A stretch of DNA of 43,305 nucleotides, taken from Candidatus Gastranaerophilales bacterium (GTDB lineage: Bacteria > Cyanobacteriota > Vampirovibrionia > Gastranaerophilales > Gastranaerophilaceae). The position numbers were made by a program, and so were the translations under genes. The stretch spans positions 1 to 43,305 of the forward strand of contig JAFVFO010000026.1 in the NCBI GenBank assembly GCA_017475485.1, read 5' to 3'. Positions 10,001-17,998 of the stretch are shown in pieces. Below the pieces are notes generated by a model. That model made no database searches and was not told the origin of the DNA. It saw only the letters and a list, made by a program, of their open reading frames with translations. Position 1 is the stretch's first letter, and each line of letters opens with the position of its first letter.

Positions 10001-10513
10001 ATCGCCTCTAAGCGCAAATTCGCCTATATCTGATACTTGAGTTGTTCTTTTGTAGCCATATCGGGTTAATTTTTTTGCAATTTCCGAGTAATCTATGCTT
10101 AAATCTTTTTTAAGTTTAATAGAGTTATTTTTATAAAAATCAATTGTATTGAACCTTTCAAGTAATGATTTAGTGCTTGCAATAACAATATTAGGCCTGT
10201 TCAGTAAAATATTAACCTGTTCCTGATAAGTATAATAATTTTTATCCAAATCGCAATATCGGCTTATTTCCTGCATAGGAAAGATGTAAGAGTCTTCATT
10301 GAGAAGATTTTTTAAATCTTTTTGATATTTTAGCGCAGATTGTTCATCAGATGTTATATATAATACTTTTTTATTGTTTTTTACAAGGTTAGCCGCTAAA
10401 AACAAATTAAAAGGAGCTAAAAAGCCTGATAAACTAATATGTTTAGCGCTTTTTAAAGGAATAGAATTAAGGGCTTTAAAGATATCTTCAAACATCTTAT
10501 AGTTTGTTATCAC
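7061..10513 (-). CDS. mfd: Transcription-repair coupling factor Mfd
   Basis: Mfd is the ATP-driven translocase that removes stalled RNA polymerase and recruits UvrA. The 1150-residue protein has the N-terminal UvrB-like module (about 1-330), the RNA polymerase-interacting domain (around HAIHGIGIYNG), an SF2 helicase core with Walker A GFGKTEVALRA, the DEEH box (VIDEEHKFGV), QLRGRVGRSD as motif VI, and the C-terminal TRCF domain. Length agrees with the family. The GTG at 10513 has AGGA 7 bases upstream and overlaps the acyltransferase end by 17 bases; an ATG at 10495, one base past that stop, is an alternative start. Confidence 0.97.
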   Translation of the reverse strand: MITNYKMFEDIFKALNSIPLKSAKHISLSGFLAPFNLFLAANLVKNNKKVLYITSDEQSALKYQKDLKNLLNEDSYIFPMQEISRYCDLDKNYYTYQEQVNILLNRPNIVIASTKSLLERFNTIDFYKNNSIKLKKDLSIDYSEIAKKLTRYGYKRTTQVSDIGEFALRGDILDIYTLTDCPVRIEFFADTIEDIRKFNPNTQKSYSHIDEINILPLYKFILDDDNKNNFIKKINGLKLNDFQTKIKEELIEKLQETGYFEGIEYYYNYFSNNSASFLDFFNDYIILFDETSAVLSKYKLYDENDINAYNEAISSNLKLPLEKLNHTAADEFLLSVKKFNTIGLDNFLDDNYDKLIEFDMNLVPFFSSDIMDASKFIKKYLNLDYKIHICTNFPTRLKEIFDELEIFSPSIFYHSDISSKGAVWDKERIIFIGDKELFNKRNRDITAKRHYSNKENVEYIESIDDIQAGEYVVHAIHGIGIYNGISKQIIDDTQKDYLEIQFQGSDKLFMPAEQINLLTRYRGTNAKPKLSKMGGNAWENTKAKAKKELELIAYDLLDLYAKREMAQGIQFEPDSTWQFEMEDNFEYIETPDQMKAINETKKDMEDTKPMDRLICADVGFGKTEVALRAMFKAVMSGYQTALIAPTTILTMQHFETIKERFEPYDIKMAILNRFCTKKEQKETIKNINEGSIDVVVATHRLLSDDIKFKKLGLLVIDEEHKFGVRQKEKIKQYKENIDILSLSATPIPRTLNMALSGLKDMSVINTPPKNRLPIKTYVGEFSATYVKNAINQEMQREGQIYYLYNKVETIERFKKTLQDIVPSARIGIAHGQMTEHELENAMCKFEQKEYDILLCSTIIESGLDIPNANTIIIHDAQNFGLAQLYQLRGRVGRSDRQAYCFCFYKNGVLQDDAKKRLESIKSFTNLGSGYKIALRDIEIRGVGSLLGTRQHGQMASVGFDTYCNLLAECIEDIKARRSKNPYEIKSSTKNENTIIDIHIDAYIPDDWAQTYEQKILEYKRLSDAQTLSELEDMKVNLKDRFGSVPECVENLIKLIKLRILASNANIQAVRDCGNVIRINTPYTQMEWNILKSKIDFKYTKYFKFTLPPKNLNKTKGIILVNKNEDSFDEIFNKLADLFYYISEVVLNFKY

Positions 10514-11327
10514 CCTTCATTCCTACGTTTCTTAGTCTGCGTTCAATGTCGCGCCACCAGCTTAATTTGTCTTTGTACAGATATCTGTATCCTTCAAAAT
10601 TACCGCTTGAAACCTGTAATCTGTGATTATCACAGAATATTTCAAAATCATGTGCTAAATTATGGCAAAATTCTTTCCTATCCTGATTAAATTCGTAATA
10701 AGGGGTAACTTTGCCAAATTCCACAATAATTTCAGGTTTATCCTGTCTTAAGAATGTATATATTTGACTAACAGGGCAAAGATTGACACCGCCATAATTT
10801 TTAACTGCCTGTTCAATTAAATAAGCAATGCCCGATTGAAAAACCTCGGGGCGGTAATGAGGCGGTCTTACTATTCCTTGGGGAAAAAGCCAAAAATTAA
10901 TATCGGGAGCATTAAGGGTAGTTGCCGCATATTTAAGGGATTTAATTGCATCTTGTGCGGTTTTTTTATTTATCGGAAAACAACCTATATATTGAAAAAG
11001 AGGAAATCTGTTCATATCCTCAATCATAAGACGCATACGCCCGCGGAATAATCTTCTTATTATATTGTAGCCTATTATACCGTCCCACCAATTGTTATGA
11101 TTGGTATAGAAGATTGTGGCATAATTTTTATCACGTTGTTCAACATTTTCTACACCCTTATACATTAAGGAGTAAAACCTGTTTGCAACCATTCTTTTAA
11201 ACACAAAATCCGCAACAAACATCCAAAAAGGGTTATCTTTCGCTGTTCTGAATTTTTCAACTCTGTTTCTTAATATCGTAGGTGGTGTATCTGAATACAA
11301 GTGTTTTGAAACTTCAATTGTTTTCAT
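10497..11327 (-). CDS. PlsC-like membrane-associated acyltransferase
   Basis: This 276-residue protein carries the glycerolipid acyltransferase motif Hx4D as NHNNWWDG (H77, D82) and the later block FPQGIVRPPHYRPEVFQSG, the equivalent of the FPEGTR motif with E replaced by Q. Such enzymes acylate lysophosphatidate or other hydroxyl acceptors at the inner membrane. No strong transmembrane helix is seen. The gene sits between the TPR ATPase (1-base overlap) and mfd (17-base overlap), so it is co-transcribed with them. The acceptor is unknown; it could be a lipid A, phospholipid or carotenoid-type acyltransferase. Confidence 0.8.
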   Translation of the reverse strand: MKTIEVSKHLYSDTPPTILRNRVEKFRTAKDNPFWMFVADFVFKRMVANRFYSLMYKGVENVEQRDKNYATIFYTNHNNWWDGIIGYNIIRRLFRGRMRLMIEDMNRFPLFQYIGCFPINKKTAQDAIKSLKYAATTLNAPDINFWLFPQGIVRPPHYRPEVFQSGIAYLIEQAVKNYGGVNLCPVSQIYTFLRQDKPEIIVEFGKVTPYYEFNQDRKEFCHNLAHDFEIFCDNHRLQVSSGNFEGYRYLYKDKLSWWRDIERRLRNVGMKGDNKL

Positions 11328-14300
11328 TATTTATCCTCTATGATTCTGTTTAATTGACAGTGCGCCCTGAATGAAGTCAGTTCTTTTTCTATCTTTTTCG
11401 TCATATTATTAAGGTTTAACAATTTTGCCATTTCTATAGTTCTATTATACATCTTTATAGTATTTTGGGCGAATTCAAATTTCTTGTTATCTGCCTGTGA
11501 AGATAATTTTTCGCGCGCGATATTTGATTTTAAGCGGTTTAACCTTACCTGCAAATACAGCAATTCATTTGCATTGGCGCTCTGTAAAGCTAAATCGCAA
11601 TACATTTGAGCATTTTCTTTATCGTTTAATTTTAAATAAGATTTTGCAAGAAGCTCTTGGAACATGATTTTAAAATAGAAGTTGTTGTTTTGTGCATTTT
11701 CACATATTTTAACAGCTTTCTCGCATATTTCAATGCAATACATATCCGCTTTGTTGTTCGCTGTTGCGGCAGCGGAAATATACCATGCCAAAAGTGCGCC
11801 GAAGGCAATTTTTTTGCTTGAAAAATATTGCATTTCTTCTGTTGCAATTTCAATTGCTTTTAAATATGCTTTTTCTTCCAAAAATACATATCCTAAAAGT
11901 GTTTTTAGAAGATTTTTGGATAATTCGTCCCCTGCATTGTTTGCGTAAGCTGTTGCTTCAAATAAATCATCTTTTATGGAATCTATATCAAGACGCAGTA
12001 TTTTATTGATGATACTTATGATATTCCATTTGCAAACCAAAGTAGGATTATCTATAACATAAGAATAATCTTTTATGATTTCCTGTAAAATGTTGTCCGA
12101 TTCAACAAAATACCCCCTTGAAGTGTTTGCAATAGCGCTTGCGTACGCAAGACGAACTTTAAGAGAATCAATTTTTGCGCCTTTTTCGCGTGATAATACT
12201 TTATTGATTTCGTTTATTAATTCAAATGCCAAAGGAGAACCTTGTTCACAGTAGCTTTGGGCTAAAATTATATTCACTTCTATCCAGGTGTAAAAAATTT
12301 CAGATTGCTTAATCCATTTGTGCTTTACGAAAATATTTAAGTGTTTTTGTAAAGCAGGATTGATTTCGGTATTAACAATGCTTGAAATTGCTTCCCAAGA
12401 ACCCAATTGCAACAGGGCTTCCAGCTTTCTTGCTTTGATTAATGCGATTTGTAATTCAATAGTAGAACGTTTTTCGGATTTATCTTTTATATCAAAATAT
12501 TTTAAAACATTATCCACAACTTCAACAACACCTGTGAAATCCTGTGTTAAATAAAGACTTTTTACCAAATATCCGGATAAATCTATTATTTTATTAACAT
12601 CTTCATTTTTCTGTGCGGAAACAATTGCGTTTGTAAGGTAATCTTTCGCTTCTGAAGGACTTTTTATGTAGATTAATTTTCCCAATCTTTCACAAATGTT
12701 GTTTTTTGTATAATCAAAATTTTCAAGCTGTACATTTTCAAGCAAAATAAGACTTTGTTTTTGCGCCATTGCATAGATATTCAAATCGCCAATATAATTT
12801 GCATATTGAAGATTTTTAGTCCAAAGGCTGAAGGCAAGCTCTTTGTTGTCGATAATTTGTGCTAAAATAGGGCAGATTAAAGGGGTTGAAGTTATTTTAT
12901 TATTTAATTCAACAAGCATTTTTTTAGCGTCAAGTTTTATTAATTCTTCTTCTTTTGCCCTAATATAGCAATATGACCAAGTCAGCGAATTTTTGAAACC
13001 ATAGATATCGTCAACTTTTCTTTTTAAATAGCCTTTCTTATCAAGGCTTTTTACGATATCAAAGAATTCATTTTCGCTAAGGTTGAAAACACTTGTTAAT
13101 ACATTGTAGTCAATTCTGTTGCCTAATAAAGATGAAGCCATTAGGAATACATATTCTTTTTGATTTTGTTCTTTAAGGAAATCCAGCCTTAAATAAAAAC
13201 ATTCTTCCAAGGTTGCGGGCAGTTCAATATCTACATTATCTTTTTTGAATGTAACGGTTTTATCTTTGATATACAGGATTTTTCTTTCATATAAATATTG
13301 AAGAATTTGTTCTATGTATGCGATATTTCCCTGCGCATTGTATGCAATTTGAGATAATATTTCATCGGGAACATCTGCATCTAATCCGAGAGAATTTCTT
13401 GTAAAAGATTTACATTCCGAGCCGTTTAATGAGCGAAGCGAAATATTCAGGCAGTTTGCACTTGTTAATTTGCTGGATTGGAAATAAATTGCAACGGAGT
13501 GCCTGTTTTTGTAGCCTAAAATCATTTTTGCATTGTGCTCAAAATAATTTTCGTCAACAAGATATTTTAAAAATCCGAAAGATGATTCATCAATTAAATC
13601 AAAATCGTCAATCATAAAAATTACGTTTTTATGCTGTTTTATGTAGTTGAATACTTCGCTTAAATATCTGTATGTAATTTCTTTATTAATTAAAATATTT
13701 TCAAAATAATCGCGCTTAATGGGATAGATTAAATTCGCAAGAGTTTCTAAATTATCTTCATCAATGCGTTCGAGATTAAGTTTTTCCAAAACCTTTTTTT
13801 CAAAATTTTTAATATTAAATTCTTCCTTCAAAATAACAGGACAATCAAAAAGACTTATAAAAAAGCTCTGTATTAAGCCGTAAGGGCTTACTTGGGTAAG
13901 TGCGGAACAGCATGCGTAAAATACAATTGTATTATCTGTTTTCATGCGGTTTATTTTGTAATAAAGATCATTCAATAGATGAGTTTTTCCCGCACCGCGC
14001 GGAGCATTAATCGAAATTGCTCTTATTTGCGAATTGTTATCGGCAAGGTTTTCTAAAATAATTTGAGAGGCTTTTTCGTATTTAACGTCTTGCGTTTCTT
14101 CAAAAACGGGTTTTTGATCTAAAAATATCATTTTGTATGAATCGGGGGCAATTTTAATTAAAGATAATTCATTATTCAAAATTAAATATGCACCATTTGA
14201 CACAACAACGTCTTTGTCAGAGCCCAGTTTTAATTGCGGAACTTCCTTTAATTTGTCAAATTCTTCTTTCGTTGAAATAACAAACTTATATAAAACACCG

Positions 14301-14911
14301 CAGTTAAGAGTTTTTTCAAGAATTTGGTTGAACTTATCACATTCTTGTTCAAATTTATTTAATTTATCAAGAATTTTAACGGGTTTCTTATAATTAAAAG
14401 GAAACATCACAAGGCGCGGAGTAATAAATTCGCATACTGCGCCAAAAGCAATTTTGATTGTGGTTTTAATATTTTGAACAACTTTTTGCTTGAATTCTTC
14501 CGTATTATATTTTTCAAAAATATCTTCTATATTGGTAAAATCAACATAAATTAAAAGATTTGATTCCTGTTTTTTTGTTTTTACGTTGTGCCGGGTGGGT
14601 TGAGTTTCTTCTATGTTGATTTTTTTAATGGGGGGAGTATTCCTGTTGATTGCTTGATTTTCAAGTGCTTCAATATCCGTACTGTTTTCAAATTGATATC
14701 CGCACTTTCTGCACAAAGAGCTTGTGGCATAATTTGCACTATGACACTGCGGGCAGAATTTTACAAAAGTAAAGCCGCATTTTTTGCAAGACGTAGAACC
14801 CAGACGCGAAGGAGAACCGCACCGCGGGCACTTGAAAATAAGTTTTAAATTACAGTTGGGACAATTTGTATCATTCGGGGATACTTTTGCCTTGCATTTA
14901 GGACAAATCAA
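11327..14911 (-). CDS. Zinc-ribbon / AAA-type (STAND-like) ATPase / TPR regulatory protein
   Basis: The 1194-residue protein begins with six CxxC pairs forming three zinc ribbons (Cys 3,6,17,20; 28,31,42,45; 53,56,67,70). A region at about 118-250 (starting LLIYVDFTNIEDIFEKY, ending VVVSNGAYLIL) resembles a degenerate class III nucleotide cyclase domain as found before such ATPases. Then comes an ATPase with Walker A APRGAGKT (303-310) and Walker B VIFMIDDFD (430-438), and a long alpha-helical C-terminus (about 650-1190) with TPR-like repeats. This order is typical of signal-sensing STAND proteins related to adenylate cyclase/MalT-type regulators. The start codon is TTG at 14911. It heads the minus-strand block. 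Confidence 0.75.
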   Translation of the reverse strand: MICPKCKAKVSPNDTNCPNCNLKLIFKCPRCGSPSRLGSTSCKKCGFTFVKFCPQCHSANYATSSLCRKCGYQFENSTDIEALENQAINRNTPPIKKINIEETQPTRHNVKTKKQESNLLIYVDFTNIEDIFEKYNTEEFKQKVVQNIKTTIKIAFGAVCEFITPRLVMFPFNYKKPVKILDKLNKFEQECDKFNQILEKTLNCGVLYKFVISTKEEFDKLKEVPQLKLGSDKDVVVSNGAYLILNNELSLIKIAPDSYKMIFLDQKPVFEETQDVKYEKASQIILENLADNNSQIRAISINAPRGAGKTHLLNDLYYKINRMKTDNTIVFYACCSALTQVSPYGLIQSFFISLFDCPVILKEEFNIKNFEKKVLEKLNLERIDEDNLETLANLIYPIKRDYFENILINKEITYRYLSEVFNYIKQHKNVIFMIDDFDLIDESSFGFLKYLVDENYFEHNAKMILGYKNRHSVAIYFQSSKLTSANCLNISLRSLNGSECKSFTRNSLGLDADVPDEILSQIAYNAQGNIAYIEQILQYLYERKILYIKDKTVTFKKDNVDIELPATLEECFYLRLDFLKEQNQKEYVFLMASSLLGNRIDYNVLTSVFNLSENEFFDIVKSLDKKGYLKRKVDDIYGFKNSLTWSYCYIRAKEEELIKLDAKKMLVELNNKITSTPLICPILAQIIDNKELAFSLWTKNLQYANYIGDLNIYAMAQKQSLILLENVQLENFDYTKNNICERLGKLIYIKSPSEAKDYLTNAIVSAQKNEDVNKIIDLSGYLVKSLYLTQDFTGVVEVVDNVLKYFDIKDKSEKRSTIELQIALIKARKLEALLQLGSWEAISSIVNTEINPALQKHLNIFVKHKWIKQSEIFYTWIEVNIILAQSYCEQGSPLAFELINEINKVLSREKGAKIDSLKVRLAYASAIANTSRGYFVESDNILQEIIKDYSYVIDNPTLVCKWNIISIINKILRLDIDSIKDDLFEATAYANNAGDELSKNLLKTLLGYVFLEEKAYLKAIEIATEEMQYFSSKKIAFGALLAWYISAAATANNKADMYCIEICEKAVKICENAQNNNFYFKIMFQELLAKSYLKLNDKENAQMYCDLALQSANANELLYLQVRLNRLKSNIAREKLSSQADNKKFEFAQNTIKMYNRTIEMAKLLNLNNMTKKIEKELTSFRAHCQLNRIIEDK

Positions 14912-14923
14912 ACCAATACCCTA

Positions 14924-14937
14924 TATAGTTAACTATA
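14924..14937. promoter_or_regulatory. Palindrome in the divergent ATPase/pdxJ intergenic region
   Basis: A perfect 14-base palindrome, TATAGTTAACTATA, 12 bases upstream of the ATPase gene. It could be an operator for that gene. AT-rich sequence makes such palindromes fairly likely by chance. Confidence 0.35.
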
Positions 14938-15033
14938 CTGTAGATTATAATACAAAATATTTAATTTGATATTTTATTGTAAACTTTGTAAATTTTTTAT
15001 TCATTTATTTTTGTCTGATGTAATATTTTAATT

Positions 15034-15741
15034 ATGAAATTAGGAGTTAATATACACCATATTGCTACTTTAAGAAATGCAAGAGGCGGTGTAGAACCAA
15101 GCATAATTGAAGCGGCTAAAACAGCGCTTAGGGAAGATATCCTAGCGCTTACTATGCACCTGAGGGAAGATAGAAGACACATTCAAGATAAAGATTTGTA
15201 TGATGTCAAAAAACTTGGTGCAAAAATCAACCTTGAAATGGCGGCAACAAAAGAAATTCATGATATCGCTCTTAATCTTGTTCCGTATAGCGTTTGTCTT
15301 GTGCCTGAAAGAAGGCAGGAAGTTACAACAGAAGGCGGGTTGAATGTTTTTGCGCAAAAAGATTACTTAAAAGAATACATTAAACCTCTCCAAGATAAAG
15401 GAATATTGGTCAGTCTTTTTATAGACCCTGATGAAGAACAAATTAAATCCGCATCATACATTGGTGCAGATTATATTGAAATGCACACAGGGGCGTTTTC
15501 TTTAGCTTTTCAGGAAGGAAATTATAAAGAAGAATTTGAAAAGCTGAAAAAAGGTGCAAAACTTGCTCAAACTTTGGGTTTAAAAGTAAATGCAGGGCAT
15601 GGCTTGAATTATGAAAATGTGTATCTCATGAAAGAAATTCCTGATTTATGCGAACTTAATATCGGGCACAGCATAATTTCAAGAGCAATTTTTGTAGGGT
15701 TAAGTCAAGCGGTTAAAGAAATGCTCAGCTTAATAAAATAA
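15034..15741 (+). CDS. pdxJ: Pyridoxine 5'-phosphate synthase PdxJ
   Basis: PdxJ condenses 1-deoxyxylulose-5-phosphate with 3-amino-2-oxopropyl phosphate to pyridoxine 5'-phosphate, the closing step of the DXP-dependent B6 route. The 235-residue TIM barrel shows NIHHIATLRNARGG at the N-terminus, the active-site block HLREDRRHIQDKD, LVPERRQEVTTEGG, and NAGHGLNYEN with ELNIGHSIISRA at the phosphate-binding end. Length is typical (~240). No clear Shine-Dalgarno precedes the ATG. It is divergent from the ATPase gene and stands alone; PdxA is not in the window. Confidence 0.97.
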   Translation: MKLGVNIHHIATLRNARGGVEPSIIEAAKTALREDILALTMHLREDRRHIQDKDLYDVKKLGAKINLEMAATKEIHDIALNLVPYSVCLVPERRQEVTTEGGLNVFAQKDYLKEYIKPLQDKGILVSLFIDPDEEQIKSASYIGADYIEMHTGAFSLAFQEGNYKEEFEKLKKGAKLAQTLGLKVNAGHGLNYENVYLMKEIPDLCELNIGHSIISRAIFVGLSQAVKEMLSLIK

Positions 15742-15760
15742 AAAGTTTTGTTAATTTATA

Positions 15761-15789
15761 TTGACATTAAATTATGTCTTTAATATATT
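15761..15789 (+). promoter_or_regulatory. Promoter of rplU-rpmA-tRNA-Asp
   Basis: TTGACA (15761-15766) and TATATT (15784-15789) with exactly 17 bases between them, near-consensus sigma-70. Transcription would start about 15796, giving a ~75-base leader before rplU. Confidence 0.8.
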
Positions 15790-15795
15790 AGTATA

Positions 15796-15871
15796 GCAGA
15801 TAGGTTGATCGCGCCTAAATGTTTTGAAGTCAACATTCAAAACTGCGATTCCTCAAAAGAAAGGATACACA
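15796..15871 (+). promoter_or_regulatory. Structured 5' leader of rplU, possible ribosomal-protein autoregulation site
   Basis: Within the leader, 15822-15828 pairs perfectly with 15836-15842 (7 bp, 7-base loop). Around it, 15807-15813 can pair with 15844-15850 (7 bp with two wobbles), giving a two-tier stem that ends 9 bases before the AAAGGA ribosome binding site. Leaders of r-protein operons often bind the encoded protein, but no known L21 leader consensus is recognised here. Confidence 0.35.
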
Positions 15872-16225
15872 ATGTACGCAATAGTTGAAACCGGCGGAAA
15901 GCAATATAAATTTGAAGAAGGCAAATATGTCGATATCGAATTGTTAGAAGCTAACGCTGATGAAAAAATAACTTTTGATAAAATCGTTATGCTCGTTAAC
16001 GGTAAAAAATCAAAAGTCGGAAGACCCTATGTAGCTTCTGCTACGGTTGACGGTACCGTTGTTAAAAATGACAAAGCTAAAAAAGTAATTGTTTACAAAC
16101 AACGTCCTAAAAAGGGCACAAGAGTTAAACAAGGTCACAGACAACAGTTCACTCGCGTAATGATTAACAAAATCAATACAAAATCAAAATCGGCAAAGAG
16201 TGAAGAAACAACAGGAGAAGAATAA
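15872..16225 (+). CDS. rplU: 50S ribosomal protein L21
   Basis: L21 binds 23S rRNA in the large subunit. [19 protein letters not shown] is the invariant N-terminus and [15 protein letters not shown] the C-terminal rRNA-binding block. I chose ATG 15872, which has AAAGGA 6 bases upstream; a TTG at 15824 would add 16 unlikely residues. At 117 residues it is a little longer than most L21 (~103) because of a Ser/Lys/Glu tail. rpmA follows after 2 bases. Confidence 0.97.
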   Translation: MYAIVETGGKQYKFEEGKYVDIELLEANADEKITFDKIVMLVNGKKSKVGRPYVASATVDGTVVKNDKAKKVIVYKQRPKKGTRVKQGHRQQFTRVMINKINTKSKSAKSEETTGEE

Positions 16226-16227
16226 CA

Positions 16228-16488
16228 ATGGCACATAAGAAGGGTGTAGGTTCATCAAAGAACGGACGCGACAGCGAAAGTAAGAGATTAGGCGTTAAAA
16301 AATACGCTAATGAAACAGTTGTTGCAGGAAATATAATTGTAAGACAACGCGGAACAAAAATTCATCCGGGTGTTAATGTTGGTATAGGTAAAGATGATAC
16401 TTTGTTTGCTACTGCAGACGGTATAGTAAAATTTGAGCCTTACAGAAGAACACGCAAACAGGTAAGCGTTTATCCTGTTCAAGCGTAA
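16228..16488 (+). CDS. rpmA: 50S ribosomal protein L27
   Basis: L27 reaches the peptidyl-transferase centre with its N-terminus. The 86-residue product starts [20 protein letters not shown] and includes [11 protein letters not shown] and [10 protein letters not shown], all diagnostic. It has no extra N-terminal residues of the kind that is cleaved off in Firmicutes. It is the second gene of the rplU operon, with the stop-to-start gap of only 2 bases and tRNA-Asp 18 bases downstream. Confidence 0.98.
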   Translation: MAHKKGVGSSKNGRDSESKRLGVKKYANETVVAGNIIVRQRGTKIHPGVNVGIGKDDTLFATADGIVKFEPYRRTRKQVSVYPVQA

Positions 16489-16506
16489 TAAAAATTTAAT
16501 ATGGAT

Positions 16507-16584
16507 GGGAGCGTAGCTCAGTTTGGTTAGAGCGCTTGCCTGTCACGCAAGAGGTCGCGGGTTCGAGCCCCGTCGTTCCCGCCA
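16507..16584 (+). tRNA. tRNA-Asp (anticodon GTC), CCA encoded
   Basis: Complete cloverleaf: acceptor 16507-16513 with 16574-16580 (one G-U pair), D arm GCTC/GAGC, anticodon stem CTTGC/GCAAG with loop CTGTCAC, T arm with GTTCGAG loop. Discriminator base G73 (16581) agrees with Asp identity, and the CCA end is in the DNA (16582-16584). It lies in the rplU-rpmA transcription unit and ends at a terminator 7 bases later. Confidence 0.97.
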
Positions 16585-16590
16585 TTTATA

Positions 16591-16617
16591 AAAAGCCCGC
16601 TAGTCGGGCTTTTTTTT
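16591..16617 (+). terminator. Rho-independent terminator of the rplU-rpmA-tRNA-Asp unit
   Basis: Nine-bp stem (16591-16599 with 16605-16613), 5-base loop and a run of eight T (16610-16617). It separates the ribosomal unit from the Fic gene. Confidence 0.93.
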
Positions 16618-16647
16618 GTAGGTGCAAATTAACTATAAGAGGTTTTT

Positions 16648-17256
16648 ATGGTTTTAGGAAATAAGTTAGGTTTGACAAATTCAGCAGATTTAGCGAGAGA
16701 AGAAGAGCGTATTAGTAAAACTAAAGCTATAAAAATGTTTGAAACAGGCTTTTTAGATAATTTAGAAGCCGGGAAATTTAATACTCTTGCTAAAATTCAT
16801 AAATTTTTATTTGAAGATATATACCCTTTTGCAGGTGAAATCCGTACCGAAAATATTGCAAAAGGAAGTTTTCGCTTTGCTCCTGTAATGTATTTAAAGG
16901 TATCATTAGAACATATTGATTCTATGCCGCAATCAAATTTTGATGAGATAGTAGAAAAATATGTAGAAATGAATGTAGCACATCCTTTTAGAGAGGGAAA
17001 CGGAAGAAGTACAAGAATTTGGCTTGACTTAATTCTAAAAAAAGAAATCGGCAAAGTTGTTGATTGGAGTAAACTCGATAAAGAAGATTATTTGCTTGCA
17101 ATGGAAAGAAGTCCTATTAAAGCGGTTGAGATAAAAGAACTTTTAAGGAATGCCTTAATTTCAGATGTGTACAATAAAGAAGTGTACATGAAAGGAATTG
17201 ATGCAAGCTATCATTACGAAGGTTACAATATATTTAAATCTGAAGATTTAAAATAA
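16648..17256 (+). CDS. Fic-domain adenylyltransferase with C-terminal autoinhibitory motif (class III-like)
   Basis: Fic enzymes transfer AMP from ATP to a hydroxyl of a target protein. The 202-residue protein has the full catalytic motif HPFREGNGR at 112-120 (H112 catalytic; Arg120 for the gamma phosphate), the upstream flap region near FAGEIRTENIAKGSFRFAP, and typical helices. Near the C-terminus, residues 187-192 read SYHYEG, which fits the inhibitory (S/T)xxxE(G/N) motif; in class III Fic proteins this sits C-terminally and E blocks ATP binding in cis. No separate small antitoxin gene precedes it, which agrees with self-inhibition. AGAGG lies just upstream of the ATG. Target unknown; it lies alone behind the tRNA terminator. 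Confidence 0.9.
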   Translation: MVLGNKLGLTNSADLAREEERISKTKAIKMFETGFLDNLEAGKFNTLAKIHKFLFEDIYPFAGEIRTENIAKGSFRFAPVMYLKVSLEHIDSMPQSNFDEIVEKYVEMNVAHPFREGNGRSTRIWLDLILKKEIGKVVDWSKLDKEDYLLAMERSPIKAVEIKELLRNALISDVYNKEVYMKGIDASYHYEGYNIFKSEDLK

Positions 17257-17260
17257 TATT

Positions 17261-17303
17261 TATGCTGTCATACCAAGTAAAGATATAAGTTAGCATATTT
17301 TTT
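17261..17303 (+). terminator. Weak terminator-like hairpin after the Fic gene
   Basis: TATGCT (17261-17266) pairs with AGCATA (17292-17297) across a 25-base loop and is followed by six T. It lies between the convergent Fic and reductase genes. The long loop makes it doubtful. Confidence 0.3.
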
Positions 17304-17320
17304 GAAAGTTTGAATTTTGG

Positions 17321-17986
17321 CTATTTAAAATTTACCAACTTTTTACCAAATTCAAATGCTTTTTCAAGGTCTTTTGGAAAATGTTCATCTCTATATTTTG
17401 CTTTTTCTTTTTCGTCAAATAAATCTATATCATATTTTGAATAATCTATAAATTGATATGTATTATAAGCGTATAGAGCTTCTGAATAGCCAAAAACAAC
17501 TTTGCAGTTATCAACACTGACATCTAAAATTCTTGGGTAATCGTATTTTTCAACCATTTCCTTCGGGCAATTCATTGTGTAAATTATCCCGACAGGAATG
17601 ACGCGCGGTCTTAAACTTTTTAGTCCGCCTGTTTTTTTATCAACTAAATATGTATGAACAGGGAATAAAAGTCTTTCTAAAAAACTTCTGAATTCACCGG
17701 TCGGCATTGAAAAGTAAACGGGTGAACCGATAATAACAGAATCTGCCTGAATACATTTTTCAAGTACCGGTCTTAAATCATCTTTGATTGCGCAAACGCA
17801 GTTTGTGTTATTACCCTTTCTTTTACAGGCAAAACAACTTAAACAACCTTTGTAATTCAAATCGTATAAATTAAAATATTCAACTTCTGCTCCTGCAGCT
17901 TCGCACCCTTTTTGTGCTTCTTTTAATAATTTTGCCGTATTAAAATTTTTTCTCGGACTTCCGTTTAAAATTACAACTTTTTTCAC
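17321..17986 (-). CDS. Flavodoxin-fold NAD(P)H-dependent FMN reductase, iron-sulfur flavoprotein-like
   Basis: The N-terminus VVILNGSPRKNFNTAKLL is the FMN-phosphate loop of the NADPH-dependent FMN reductase/WrbA-like group and IIGSPVYFSMPTGEFRSFLER is the second flavin-binding block. Between them a cysteine cluster, C48, C51, C54, then C63 and C65, resembles the Cx2Cx2CxnC motif of iron-sulfur flavoproteins, so a [4Fe-4S] cluster is possible. The 221-residue protein probably moves electrons between ferredoxin or NAD(P)H and unknown acceptors, fitting an anaerobe. GGAG lies before the ATG. A possible 41-codon frame lies just upstream. Confidence 0.85.
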   Translation of the reverse strand: MKKVVILNGSPRKNFNTAKLLKEAQKGCEAAGAEVEYFNLYDLNYKGCLSCFACKRKGNNTNCVCAIKDDLRPVLEKCIQADSVIIGSPVYFSMPTGEFRSFLERLLFPVHTYLVDKKTGGLKSLRPRVIPVGIIYTMNCPKEMVEKYDYPRILDVSVDNCKVVFGYSEALYAYNTYQFIDYSKYDIDLFDEKEKAKYRDEHFPKDLEKAFEFGKKLVNFK

Positions 17987-17998
17987 TATTCACTCCTT

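Noticed and set aside
15824-15871. N-terminal extension of rplU from TTG 15824
   Set aside because: L21 begins with [12 protein letters not shown], and AAAGGA is placed for the ATG at 15872; the extension lies in the structured leader.
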